Assembly: GCF_000421765.1 (NCBI RefSeq)
Contig: NZ_ATXQ01000006.1
Location: forward strand, 1 to 64,000
DNA from: Denitrificimonas caeni DSM 24390
Lineage (GTDB): Bacteria > Pseudomonadota > Gammaproteobacteria > Pseudomonadales > Pseudomonadaceae
Direction of reading: 5' to 3'
DNA length: 64,000 nt
Below the pieces are notes generated by a model. The model was not told the DNA's origin and made no database searches. It saw only the letters and a list, made by a program, of their open reading frames with translations. Shown one piece after another: positions 1 to 9,062 of the stretch; the stretch's first letter is position 1; every line of letters begins with the position of its first letter. A program made the position numbers and the translations under genes.

Positions 1-240
1 ATCGACAACAATCGTGCTGAGCGTGCGATCAAACCTTTTGTGATTGGCCGTAAAAACTGGTTGTTCTCCAACACCCGCAGCGGCGCCAAAGCCAGTGCTA
101 TTCTTTATAGTCTCGTTGAAACAGCCAAAGCCAACGACCTGCAACCTGCTGTATATCTTCAAGCGTTGTTCGAACAACTACCGCATACCAGCGCTGCTCA
201 TATCGACTCGCTCTCGCCTTGGAATATCAAACTCAACTAA
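1..240 (+). CDS. IS66 family transposase, C-terminal fragment (partial at window edge)
   Basis: Frame 1 is open from the first base to a TAA at 238-240 and encodes about 79 residues. It starts with [20 protein letters not shown], the conserved C-terminal segment of the IS66 TnpC catalytic domain ([20 protein letters not shown]). The E in NNRAER is, from family knowledge, the last acidic residue of the DDE triad. The following part ([14 protein letters not shown]) is also typical. The 5' part lies before the window, so I cannot say whether the transposase is intact. It is 60 bp from the inferred IS end, the usual distance for the last IS66 gene. Confidence 0.9.
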   Translation: MDNNRAERAIKPFVIGRKNWLFSNTRSGAKASAILYSLVETAKANDLQPAVYLQALFEQLPHTSAAHIDSLSPWNIKLN

Positions 241-301
241 GCATCGGTATGCTCTAACGAATGATCGCAGTTGTGCTAGGTGTGGGTGTTGTTACGCTTA
301 C
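1..301 (+). mobile_element. right end of an IS66-family insertion sequence
   Basis: The window opens inside the transposase of an IS66-type element and the element appears to stop at 301. The last bases, CGCTTAC at 295-301, are the reverse complement of GTAAGCG, the terminal sequence typical of IS66-family inverted repeats as I remember them. From 302 onward an AAA+ ATPase reading frame runs on without its start, which fits insertion of the element into that gene. The left end and the target duplication lie outside the window. Confidence 0.75.
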
Positions 302-1030
302 GCTCAAATTGCCAAAAAACAGGCAACTGCGCAGTTGTACGATCCGGCTTTTATCAGCGCTGACGTTGACTTGGCTGCTCTGACTGACGGGCTTACTGCA
401 CAGCCAAATGCGCGCTTATGTTTATACGGTCCACCCGGTACAGGAAAAACCGCTTATGGTCACTGGCTGGCTAAGCAACTGAATAAGCCTTTACTGCTCA
501 AACGTGCTTCCGACTTGCTCGGTGCTTATGTTGGCGAAAATGAACAGAACATCGCTAAAGCCTTTAAACAGGCAGAGGAGCAAGGTGCGGTTTTGCTAAT
601 TGATGAGGTGGATAGTTTTCTCAGCGATCGCCGAGGTGCTCAACGCAGCTGGGAAGTTAGCATGGTCAATGAGATGCTTACGCAAATGGAAAGCTTCTCC
701 GGTATTTTTATTGCTTCGACCAACCTAATGGATGGTCTTGATCAAGCCGCATTGCGTCGTTTTGATTTGAAAGCTAAGTTTGACTTCTTAAGTACCGAAC
801 AAGTCTGGAAGCTGTTTGTCCGTCACTGTAAACAGCTGGACTTGCCGCATCGAAAAAAAACATTGCCACAACAATTAGCAGCACTGGAATATTTAACCCC
901 TGGAGATTTTGCTGCTGTGGCACGGATGTCGCGCTTTAGCCCACTGCAAAGCGCGGAGGCATTTATTCAGGCGTTAAAAAATGAGGCAAGCCATAAAGAG
1001 CAGACTAAAAAACAAAAGTTTGGGTTTTAG
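302..1030 (+). pseudogene. AAA+ ATPase, 5' end removed by IS66 insertion
   Basis: The open frame from 302 encodes an AAA+ core with Walker A GPPGTGKT, Walker B VLLIDEVD, a sensor-1 like IASTN and an arginine-rich ALRRFD segment, then a short C-terminal lid. The first recognisable residues are QLYDPAFISADVDLAAL, a mid-protein segment in the larger bacterial AAA proteins that resemble this one. Upstream the same frame runs backwards into IS66 sequence with no plausible start or ribosome site, so the gene is best read as a remnant whose N-terminal part was separated by the IS. A protein initiated inside the IS end cannot be excluded. A 7-bp stem hairpin at 1041-1057 follows the stop. Confidence 0.75.
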
Positions 1031-1382
1031 TTGCTGCTCAAGCTGAGGCTCTCAGCTAACAAGTAAATATGAATATTCACAGGAATACTCGACTGCTATT
1101 TTTTCAACTACAAGCAAAATCAAACACTTATATGATCTAGTGCTACAAAACCACTGGCTACTCAATAATAAAATGCTGCCTGATTTGTTGGTTGTCGCCA
1201 ACTAAACTATTAGTGATACTGAGGAAATGCAACTCTTACCTGTGACTATCTCCCTACCTATACTATATTCTATCGTGTACCAAAGCCTTGATTAAGATAG
1301 TTCTAGAGCGACTTAAGTTTGTTTCTCATGATTTCTTTTTTTCAGAATTAATTAATAACAAACTGGCTTTATAAAAACCAAC
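1031..1382. other. 352-bp AT-rich stretch without a gene
   Basis: Apart from the small hairpin AGCTGAG-gct-CTCAGCT at 1041-1057 just after the AAA remnant (a weak terminator candidate without a T tract), I see no coding potential, repeat or RNA gene here. It separates the plus-strand AAA remnant from the minus-strand gene block that runs up to 29 kb, so both transcripts converge on it. Confidence 0.5.
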
Positions 1383-1820
1383 TCAGGCTGCTCGAAGCAT
1401 TACATTATATAAGTGTCCTAGAGCCTTACGGACGGGCTCTAGTCTAGTTTCAATAAAGTAATTGAAACTGTTAGAAACCTCATCAGAAACCTCATGACCC
1501 AATAAATCCAAGACATCACTTGGGATGAATTCTATGCAAGAAAAAAGCTCATCGGCAAACTCAGCGTCATCTAATAACTGCTCCATTAGTGCAACTGTTT
1601 CATCTCCATCGTCATCCTCAATGCACTCTTCCACTTGTTCTTTAAGGTCTTCAATATATGGAATCACATCATCTACAAAGCTCTTCAGTGCTGGCTCTAT
1701 AAAATCAAGATCATTGAAAACCTCAAGTGCTGTTGCCGCAGATTCTAAAACTGCATCTATAGCCTTGCATGTATTACCCCAAACGGGATGATTTAATGCT
1801 TCGATATACTCATCTGACAT
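1383..1820 (-). CDS. acidic hypothetical protein
   Basis: I do not recognise this protein. It is about 145 residues, very rich in Asp and Glu (for example the run CIEDDDGDETVALMEQLL), apparently all helical, with no signal peptide or membrane segment. I chose the ATG at 1820 (MSDEYIEALNHP); ATGs further upstream add a hydrophobic, cysteine-bearing stretch unlike the rest. GGAA lies about 10 bases before this ATG. It is on the same strand as, and downstream of, the gene at 1960 and the large STAND gene, but 139 bp separates it from the former, so co-transcription is uncertain. Confidence 0.55.
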   Translation of the reverse strand: MSDEYIEALNHPVWGNTCKAIDAVLESAATALEVFNDLDFIEPALKSFVDDVIPYIEDLKEQVEECIEDDDGDETVALMEQLLDDAEFADELFSCIEFIPSDVLDLLGHEVSDEVSNSFNYFIETRLEPVRKALGHLYNVMLRAA

Positions 1821-1959
1821 AATTATAGATTCCATTATATTAAAAATTACTCTAAAGCCATGCGTTAAACAAATAAACACGCCAGTACAGCGAAGCTGCA
1901 GCACTCGTTAAACGGTGCTTAGCTGCAGCTTTTCTCAACTACGATAACCCTACTCTCAG

Positions 1960-2385
1960 TCAAAGCTGCAGATGGAGTTCACCGGTCGGAGATTCGAGCA
2001 GAACCGTTGTTACGAAATACGGATTTTCAGGAAACCTAAGTGGCTGAGGCACTCTGGGATTTCCTTGCATATCTACCCCGTAGTTATGAATCTCCGTTAA
2101 TGACTTTTCGAGCTTTCTGAGCTCAGGTTCTATAATAGTGCTCAAATCCTGTTGAAACGCTCCTATTGGTAAAGCCCCTGAAATGGTTCCACCGTCAAAG
2201 ACAAGCTTATGCTTTTCTGGGATAACAACTGGGTGTGCTGTTCGGTAATCAGAACGAGCAAGTGTCGATAAAACCATACTGATCTCGTCATCTGTAGCAT
2301 CCAGAGCGTACGCCTTGATCAAATACCGCTGAACAACTCCTGATTCTTGGTCTACGACTGGCCAAATATTCGCTACAAGTTCCAT
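1960..2385 (-). CDS. hypothetical protein downstream of the STAND nuclease gene
   Basis: A 141-residue soluble protein with no family I can name. It has a mixed alpha/beta look, a central Gly/Pro segment (VFDGGTISGALPIGAF) and ends in LLESPTGELHLQL. The start ATG at 2385 is preceded by AAGGAATGGA at a usable distance. It lies 112 bp beyond the stop of the 2,140-residue STAND gene on the same strand, so it may be its partner or an unrelated cargo gene. Nothing in the sequence decides this. Confidence 0.6.
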   Translation of the reverse strand: MELVANIWPVVDQESGVVQRYLIKAYALDATDDEISMVLSTLARSDYRTAHPVVIPEKHKLVFDGGTISGALPIGAFQQDLSTIIEPELRKLEKSLTEIHNYGVDMQGNPRVPQPLRFPENPYFVTTVLLESPTGELHLQL

Positions 2386-2497
2386 AATATTCCATTCCTT
2401 GATAATTTGTAATTTACTGACACTCAGGAGAGTGCTCAGTGTTTATATGCCTCACGAGGAACAGTACATCTGCCAACTGATATGTACCATTACTTGC

Positions 2498-5400
2498 CTA
2501 GTACACCGTTTCAGACGCTTTCTTGGCATGCCAAAAGCGTGGAGATTCGCCACTCCGTTTTAGACTCACATATAGTTCCCGCAGCCCAAAGGAATCATCA
2601 TAGCTTTTACTTGATTTATATTTTGAAAAGCCTATTTTAAAAACAAGACTTCGATTACAAGACTTAAGTACTGCGTTGAGCCAGTCATGCTCTGCGCATA
2701 AGATAGTCCCCTCATCTTGGTATCCTCTGCTGTGAACATCTGGGTCTTGCCTCCATTTACCCCAAACTTCGCTCTTTAAAGTAAGCTGCCCTGCACCGTC
2801 ATACCAGTATCGCTGATTCTCGTCAGGAGTCAGTCCAAGCATCCTAATAATCGCTAACCCCAGTTTTGGACGAGCTATTGCACCACGTGCAGCCAACTCG
2901 TCACGCTCATCAATGCCAACGGGATACTTCTCAGGCTCCCATATAAGGGGCTTAAATGATTTTTTTTGAGCATAACGATCAACACGCCCGTCTGAATTAA
3001 AACTAGGTAACCAAAAATCATAATCAGATGCTTTAGCAAACTTAGCACATTGCCCGACTGCACCACGCTCCTCAATCAATGCCGAGCGAATACTCACATG
3101 CACGCCATCCGGCGATATCCAGTATCCGAATAGCGGAAAAAAATCATCCTTCTCACCATCGAAAAACCCGATTTTTCGAAATAAAGCTTCTTGATCAAGT
3201 AGTGTCTCCTGGTTTCCTTTGCGCTCACCTAGAAGATATTCTTGCGCCTGTACTGGAGCCATGTCTTTGTGATCCGATAACCATGAGCCATCCTCGAACG
3301 AAACATCTTCGCACTGCATGAACTCCAGCCAAGGGTTTATGCCTTTCCAATCGTAATTCTTTCTTGTAACTGGTAGGTTCTGCACGAGCGTAGTAGCCGC
3401 AAAAAGACGAGCATGTCGTTGAATATGCTCGGCATAAGTTTCGAACTGCTCGTCCCCTCGGTAACGAACTATGCCCGGCAAATCGGAAATATTCTTTACT
3501 CTCGGCCAACGTTCCATTATTTCTTTAGCTATGAGGTCGTTAGCTTCATTTTTCGAAATTCCAAACAGGTTTCCAAGGCCTGAAATTTTATATTTATCGA
3601 AGTCATAATCAAACCCAAAGTCGAACTGGCGCTCCTTATTATCTGGCCAACCGCTACTCTCAACGATGCCATGCAAGGGCGATTGTACTTCTGCCCACAA
3701 CTTAGTAAGTTCAGGGCTAATTCTCTGATCACCCTCAATATGCTTCAGGCATCGGGCCAAATGAATCTTATTGAATACGTGTATATCGGTTCGCTTTGCT
3801 AGCGCCGTAATTCTTGACTTCAAGGGTTTGAGCTTTTCTCCGTGGTAAAGAGCGGCTCGCGCCAATCCCATCAACAGCCATTGCTGTGCATTAAGAAAGG
3901 CAAAATGATGCTCTTTGGAGGCCAGAGACGGGTTCTCTTCCAAGTCAAAACGGTCAAGTAAACGACCAATATCTTCAGTCAACCCCAAGTCAAGCATGCC
4001 CTTCAAACTTCGTGCTGCACTCCACCTTATAAAGGCATCGCTGTCACCAAGCAGATGCCAGATGATATCCGCGATTACATCACTCTCGCTACTCTTGCCA
4101 GCGAACGCATCGCAATACTCTCCTTCACCAACCTGGTCACCCACCTTTGCAGTTGTACTGGATAACAAACTCTCAAAAGCTTCCAAAGCAGTTGAGGGGG
4201 CCGTGTGACATGACAGGCTTGTAGCCAGTTGAAGCCATTCGTCACCCCCGAGATCAAGGCGCTCCTTAGCTATCGTTTCCAAAACAATTAGTAGCACAAA
4301 TTTTGGATCGCCGCATAGCTCTGACAAACGGTAGATTTGTCTGGAAATGCTAGAATAGTGGAGCTCGAAAAGACCAGTACCCTTAAATGAAAAAAGTTTC
4401 GCGATTAAGCCAGGCACACCTGTCATAACATGCGCAGAGCTCTTTCCCCAGGCATCTACGCACTTGACTATCAGGTCAAGTGTACGATCAAACTCAAGCT
4501 CAGAAGACTCACAAACCACCTCAAGAAATTCAGCACGCTTGTCGTATGGGCAACTTTTTCGTACCTCCTCTAATAGACGATTGCAACTATCAAGCGGTAG
4601 CTCATCATTGGTTTTAATGCTGTGAAGTGCTTCGTCCAATGACGCAGCAGATACTGGATCGCAATGGGCAATAATAGACGCGAGTGCGCTATCGCGAGCA
4701 TGTGCATCCTGTCTTTTGCTAAGTGCTTGGTCGTTATATTCAGCACTAACTTTTCTGTGATTTAGCTTTAAATTATCGTTTTCACGCTGCAGTTGTGCAG
4801 CCTCTCGCCGCTCTTGAAGATGATTGCGAAAGTCATTCCCTTTAGTTTCTTCAAATCTATCAATACAATCCAAAAGGCTCTCCCATAGCCCCACCCACCC
4901 ACCAAAACTATGTTCTTGAACAAGCTTGTCTGTCACAAGGGAAAAAATTGCCGCCCTATCCTGTGGATCTGCGAATGAAAGCAGGTCGTTCAGTCCCTTT
5001 CCAACTTCCCAATCATGCCATCCATGATCTTTGCATATTGTGAGAATTACTGCTGCTCGGCGCGCGTCAAGATGACCGTTTTTAGTGAGGTAACAGGCAA
5101 GCTGTGGTAGTCCATAGGAGTAATCCACAGTATCTTGATCGTCCCATCGCATCATCTTATATATTGCGGGTAAACCGATAGAAGAAGACGCAGCACGCCC
5201 GAATAATGTCCATCCAAACTTTGATGGCTCATGTTGAAAAATAGTCTGACATAGGTTCATAAGCCGGTGCGATAGCACCGGATTCAGAAAACCTCCAGGC
5301 TGTTCAGCAGCATAGTGCAAAGCAGAGTAAATCAAATCGAAGTCATCACCACCCATCTGATCAAGTTGAGCCAAGCCTAGGTTGTAGTAATGCTGTGCTT

Positions 5401-8400
5401 CACTAATGCTCATAGGAATTAAAAGCCCTGCAAGACGACGGTAGGACTCTCCGCGCTGCTCAATATAATCGTCCTTAATTATGTCGTCAGAAACTGCGGC
5501 TGCGTATGCCCCTACAACATCAGAGAGATTAGAGCGTCTTGCTAGAAGAGCAAGAATGTTTAGCTGATCATCCAGCGAAAACTGATTCGCTGTTATGATT
5601 TCCATTAGCTCTTCTGCTTCTGTCTTTTCGATAGTTTCACTGTGCTGGAGCAGTATGACTAAAAGCCCAATGCCTACGTACCTTGCTGCATTATCTTTTC
5701 CGGTTTGGGCATCCCAATGGACGCTAGGTCTCAATGTGGATTTCCAAACAATCAAGAAAGCGACCAACACATCATTTGAAAGCGTTGTATTGGATAAAAT
5801 GGCACTTTCAATCGGTTTGACCAGCTGCAGGATACAAGTTGCGCCTTTCACTATGTTTTCCTGTTCATTATTGGAAAACTGCATACTTCTCTCTGGCTTT
5901 CGTCCCAAGTGCTGATTTTTTACCACAACGAGACTACCAAGGAATGCGCGTAAATCAGATTCTGTGGTTATTCCCTTAGTATTCTGACCAGTCTTCACTT
6001 CTTCAGGAATAAGATGCTGTAAAGTTACCTTGTCACCGGACGACCATGCCTTAATGCAAGCTGATTGAACAGGTATCCAAATATTACTCATGCCATGACG
6101 CTGGCAGTAGTCGTAGCTTGAGGGCCTGCGATTGTTATATAGCTTTAGTAGAAGTTTCGCTGAGTTCCTTGAATTAACGATGAGGGAGCTCATCGCTACA
6201 TTAGCAATAGCACCCTGCAACTCACTGTCGTAGTGTGAGTTTTTATTCTGAGTCTTCTTCTTGTATCGGATACTCATCGCGCTCGTAGCTCGTGAAATAG
6301 CTTTGAGCTGGTTGTTTGATAAACCACACTGCTTAGATAGAAGACCAATCTGCAGGGCGAGAGATAGACACCTTTTCGACGCTGCAAATTTAGCTAGGTT
6401 CTGTAAAGCCTTACTACCATTTGAAGCCTCATGCTGTACACAAAGAGTAACCAGCTCTTCCATGACCGAGAGGGCAAACTTAAAACTCCACAGCTGAATA
6501 TTTCGATTGAACGTTGAAAACTCATTCTTTAAAACGTTCCAGAACATCACAGCTGCAATATCGAATATCTCAGGCCCTAGGCGCTCAACTCGTTTGCTCT
6601 CATCATCACTTTGAAGATACCAATTTATCCAGCCAATTGTTCTTTTTTGATGAATGTGCGCTTCTTCAAGCTCATCAGAAAAGCAATACGCGATGGTAAG
6701 GCGCGCGTCTCGTCCTCCGCGCCAACCGGAGCGATCATTGAACAAGCGGCGAGAAGCATCCAAGTTTCCAAGGATCATCGCCATAGCAGGAGATCGCCGG
6801 ATAAACTGATCTCCTCTAGCATTAGCCGAGGCCACCTGCGAGAGTTGCATCGTTAGATTTAAAACTCTGTCTAAGTCCTTATCACGTGTAGCAAGCGAGA
6901 ATGCCGCATACAGCCGCACAAGTTTCAATCTACGTCGTTCATATTCAGACATTAGTACGGATGGGAATTCATCAGAACATGCAAGCTGATAAGCCCTATT
7001 GCTATCGCCAATCACTACAAGAAAATGAGGTAGTGCCTCTGCAGCGTAGATTGAATCCCTTTGGCACTTTTGAAGCCTATGTGCGATGGATTGCTGTGCA
7101 GTAACTTCACTTGCATAGTGATCTTTTATGTATGTTTCGGTGGGTTCGTCGCGAAAAATAACGCCGTGCTGGAGTAGTTCAAGCATGGGCGCAAGGTCAG
7201 ATGCGGCACTATTGACCTGAGATTCCGCCCAATCAAGCGCTTTGGCCAGGTCAGCAAGTGGAATGGGTGGTGGAAGAAGCGACAAAGCAGCGAAAAACTC
7301 ACGAACCTCCGTCTCGCTCCAGCCAGCCGTGTATAGATCTCGGAATATTTTATCGCATTTTTGCTCGATCAGTTTTTCGACTGATATTTCTGAGTGCGGT
7401 GCATTGCCGGATACATTCGTATCCCAACTTTCTACAAGGTATTCAAGAACCCGAGCATTACCTCTCGAGCGAGCTAGAGCTGTGGAAAACTCAAAATCCG
7501 TAATATTTTCACGCCGTGTCTCAAGAAAACAACGTGTTTCCTGCTCAGTGAAAGGTTCAAGTTCAAGACGTTTCGTCTGGCTACTCCCGATAACCATATC
7601 TACTCTATGAGGGCGAGCAGTGAGTAACAGCTTCACACCATTAATAGGATCTTCACTAAGCGATGCAAGCAAAAGCCTTGGAAAAGAATCTTCCTTTCGC
7701 GCATTAGCCTCCAGTTGTGCATTATCTGCAGCGTCCAAGATAATCAGTACGCCCTGCTTTGCCGACTGAACTTGCACAGTCTCGCTAGCTTGCTTAAGAC
7801 GCTTACGAGCAATTTGTATCAAGCCATAGCGGTCACTGTCGGTAGGAAGGAGTGGATCGCAGAGGCCGCGACTTGCCAGCTCGTTGATTATTTGCAACAA
7901 GCCCACTCTAGGCAAGTGTCGAGCTTGCGCCTCCGAACGATATGCACCGCCGCCGAAGCAATCGAAAACTACGGCCTCAAAGGTATCTGCCAGATATGCC
8001 GCTAAACTCTGGATGAAGATGGTTTTGCCGACACCGCCGTCAGCATGGAGGAATACAGGTAGATTGCTGGCTTTGATCTCGTTAGTGACATCTTGTAAGG
8101 CTCTGCGCTCAACAACATCACCAACATCAACGAATCTTGTATCTGCAGGAAACAAGTGATCCTCATCACACTCCAGTGCATCGAGAATATCTTCACGCCT
8201 AATAGAGTTATTGCCTTGGCCTTCGATTTGCGCCTTCTCGCGGACAAGCTCCACCAGAGCGAACAGTCTTTTTGCCGCCTGCCCTGTCGAGTCAGCTGAC
8301 CAATCACTGATTGTTCTTCGCAATGATCGGTTCTGTGCTGGTAGATCAATCGTTGCAGCACGAAACTCGATGAGCGGAAAAATATCCTCCGCTTCGATTT

Positions 8401-8920
8401 TCTCATTCTGACACCAGGTTTTTAGGTATTTGAGTTGCCTTTCTGCACTATTAGAATTAGATTTCTGCCCCGACTTTAAACATGCAATGGCATCCCAAAG
8501 ATCAGCTGAAAACTCAGCGTTTGTTACGAAACCAAATGACAGCTTCTTAGTAACTTCTTCATCAGTTACATTAGCTTTAAACTCTCGTAGTGTTGCAGCG
8601 AATTTTTCAATCGTTTTTTTGAGATATGAGGATGTGACAGGCTCTGCAGCCACCTTGTATTTGAACTGTAAAATTTGCTGAGAAGTACAAGTATCGAAAG
8701 TATCACCATCACCATAAAAAAGCGTAAGGTCGGCAATATCCTCTGCCTCCTGCCCGACTTTGAGACTTTCGTTTGGAGATAGACCTTCTACAACTATCGC
8801 GAAGAGATTGTCTTTTGGAAACACAAGCTGTAACGCACGCCGTGCGGCCCAGCGCTCATGGAAGGTGTGCCCGGCGCGTGATGCCCTTACTGTATCTATG
8901 CTCCTCATAGCTTTACTCAT
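2498..8920 (-). CDS. Cap4/DUF4297-like nuclease fused to a STAND (NACHT-type) NTPase, Avs-like defence protein
   Basis: This 2,140-residue protein has three visible parts. The N-terminus (about 12-200) shows a restriction-type nuclease pattern: E45, an acidic EDIAD around 60-64, then QFK at 85-87, as in the Cap4/DUF4297 fold. Residues about 265-500 form a STAND NTPase with Walker A ADGGVGKT (293-300), Walker B LIILDAAD (392-399) and LLLTARPHR (431-439). The remaining 1,600 residues are largely helical and repeat-like, as expected for a ligand-sensing domain. Avs proteins of similar layout detect phage terminase or portal and then cut DNA; assignment to that family is inference. A strong AAGGAG site precedes the ATG at 8920. 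It lies 142 bp downstream of brxL on the same strand. Confidence 0.75.
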   Translation of the reverse strand: MSKAMRSIDTVRASRAGHTFHERWAARRALQLVFPKDNLFAIVVEGLSPNESLKVGQEAEDIADLTLFYGDGDTFDTCTSQQILQFKYKVAAEPVTSSYLKKTIEKFAATLREFKANVTDEEVTKKLSFGFVTNAEFSADLWDAIACLKSGQKSNSNSAERQLKYLKTWCQNEKIEAEDIFPLIEFRAATIDLPAQNRSLRRTISDWSADSTGQAAKRLFALVELVREKAQIEGQGNNSIRREDILDALECDEDHLFPADTRFVDVGDVVERRALQDVTNEIKASNLPVFLHADGGVGKTIFIQSLAAYLADTFEAVVFDCFGGGAYRSEAQARHLPRVGLLQIINELASRGLCDPLLPTDSDRYGLIQIARKRLKQASETVQVQSAKQGVLIILDAADNAQLEANARKEDSFPRLLLASLSEDPINGVKLLLTARPHRVDMVIGSSQTKRLELEPFTEQETRCFLETRRENITDFEFSTALARSRGNARVLEYLVESWDTNVSGNAPHSEISVEKLIEQKCDKIFRDLYTAGWSETEVREFFAALSLLPPPIPLADLAKALDWAESQVNSAASDLAPMLELLQHGVIFRDEPTETYIKDHYASEVTAQQSIAHRLQKCQRDSIYAAEALPHFLVVIGDSNRAYQLACSDEFPSVLMSEYERRRLKLVRLYAAFSLATRDKDLDRVLNLTMQLSQVASANARGDQFIRRSPAMAMILGNLDASRRLFNDRSGWRGGRDARLTIAYCFSDELEEAHIHQKRTIGWINWYLQSDDESKRVERLGPEIFDIAAVMFWNVLKNEFSTFNRNIQLWSFKFALSVMEELVTLCVQHEASNGSKALQNLAKFAASKRCLSLALQIGLLSKQCGLSNNQLKAISRATSAMSIRYKKKTQNKNSHYDSELQGAIANVAMSSLIVNSRNSAKLLLKLYNNRRPSSYDYCQRHGMSNIWIPVQSACIKAWSSGDKVTLQHLIPEEVKTGQNTKGITTESDLRAFLGSLVVVKNQHLGRKPERSMQFSNNEQENIVKGATCILQLVKPIESAILSNTTLSNDVLVAFLIVWKSTLRPSVHWDAQTGKDNAARYVGIGLLVILLQHSETIEKTEAEELMEIITANQFSLDDQLNILALLARRSNLSDVVGAYAAAVSDDIIKDDYIEQRGESYRRLAGLLIPMSISEAQHYYNLGLAQLDQMGGDDFDLIYSALHYAAEQPGGFLNPVLSHRLMNLCQTIFQHEPSKFGWTLFGRAASSSIGLPAIYKMMRWDDQDTVDYSYGLPQLACYLTKNGHLDARRAAVILTICKDHGWHDWEVGKGLNDLLSFADPQDRAAIFSLVTDKLVQEHSFGGWVGLWESLLDCIDRFEETKGNDFRNHLQERREAAQLQRENDNLKLNHRKVSAEYNDQALSKRQDAHARDSALASIIAHCDPVSAASLDEALHSIKTNDELPLDSCNRLLEEVRKSCPYDKRAEFLEVVCESSELEFDRTLDLIVKCVDAWGKSSAHVMTGVPGLIAKLFSFKGTGLFELHYSSISRQIYRLSELCGDPKFVLLIVLETIAKERLDLGGDEWLQLATSLSCHTAPSTALEAFESLLSSTTAKVGDQVGEGEYCDAFAGKSSESDVIADIIWHLLGDSDAFIRWSAARSLKGMLDLGLTEDIGRLLDRFDLEENPSLASKEHHFAFLNAQQWLLMGLARAALYHGEKLKPLKSRITALAKRTDIHVFNKIHLARCLKHIEGDQRISPELTKLWAEVQSPLHGIVESSGWPDNKERQFDFGFDYDFDKYKISGLGNLFGISKNEANDLIAKEIMERWPRVKNISDLPGIVRYRGDEQFETYAEHIQRHARLFAATTLVQNLPVTRKNYDWKGINPWLEFMQCEDVSFEDGSWLSDHKDMAPVQAQEYLLGERKGNQETLLDQEALFRKIGFFDGEKDDFFPLFGYWISPDGVHVSIRSALIEERGAVGQCAKFAKASDYDFWLPSFNSDGRVDRYAQKKSFKPLIWEPEKYPVGIDERDELAARGAIARPKLGLAIIRMLGLTPDENQRYWYDGAGQLTLKSEVWGKWRQDPDVHSRGYQDEGTILCAEHDWLNAVLKSCNRSLVFKIGFSKYKSSKSYDDSFGLRELYVSLKRSGESPRFWHAKKASETVY

Positions 8921-9062
8921 AGCTCCTTGCTCCTCGGGAATTTCTTAGCTTCAAAATGAATCAAGGCATAGCAAACAGGGCCAGAATATTGCTAAAAAAT
9001 GTGGAACTTATGAACCTTTGTTTTCTATATTCTGCAATGCACTGCCACGGAAAGTAATAAGC

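Noticed and set aside
7242-7610. 122-residue frame antisense within the STAND gene
   Set aside because: One of many antisense frames in a long intact gene; no features.
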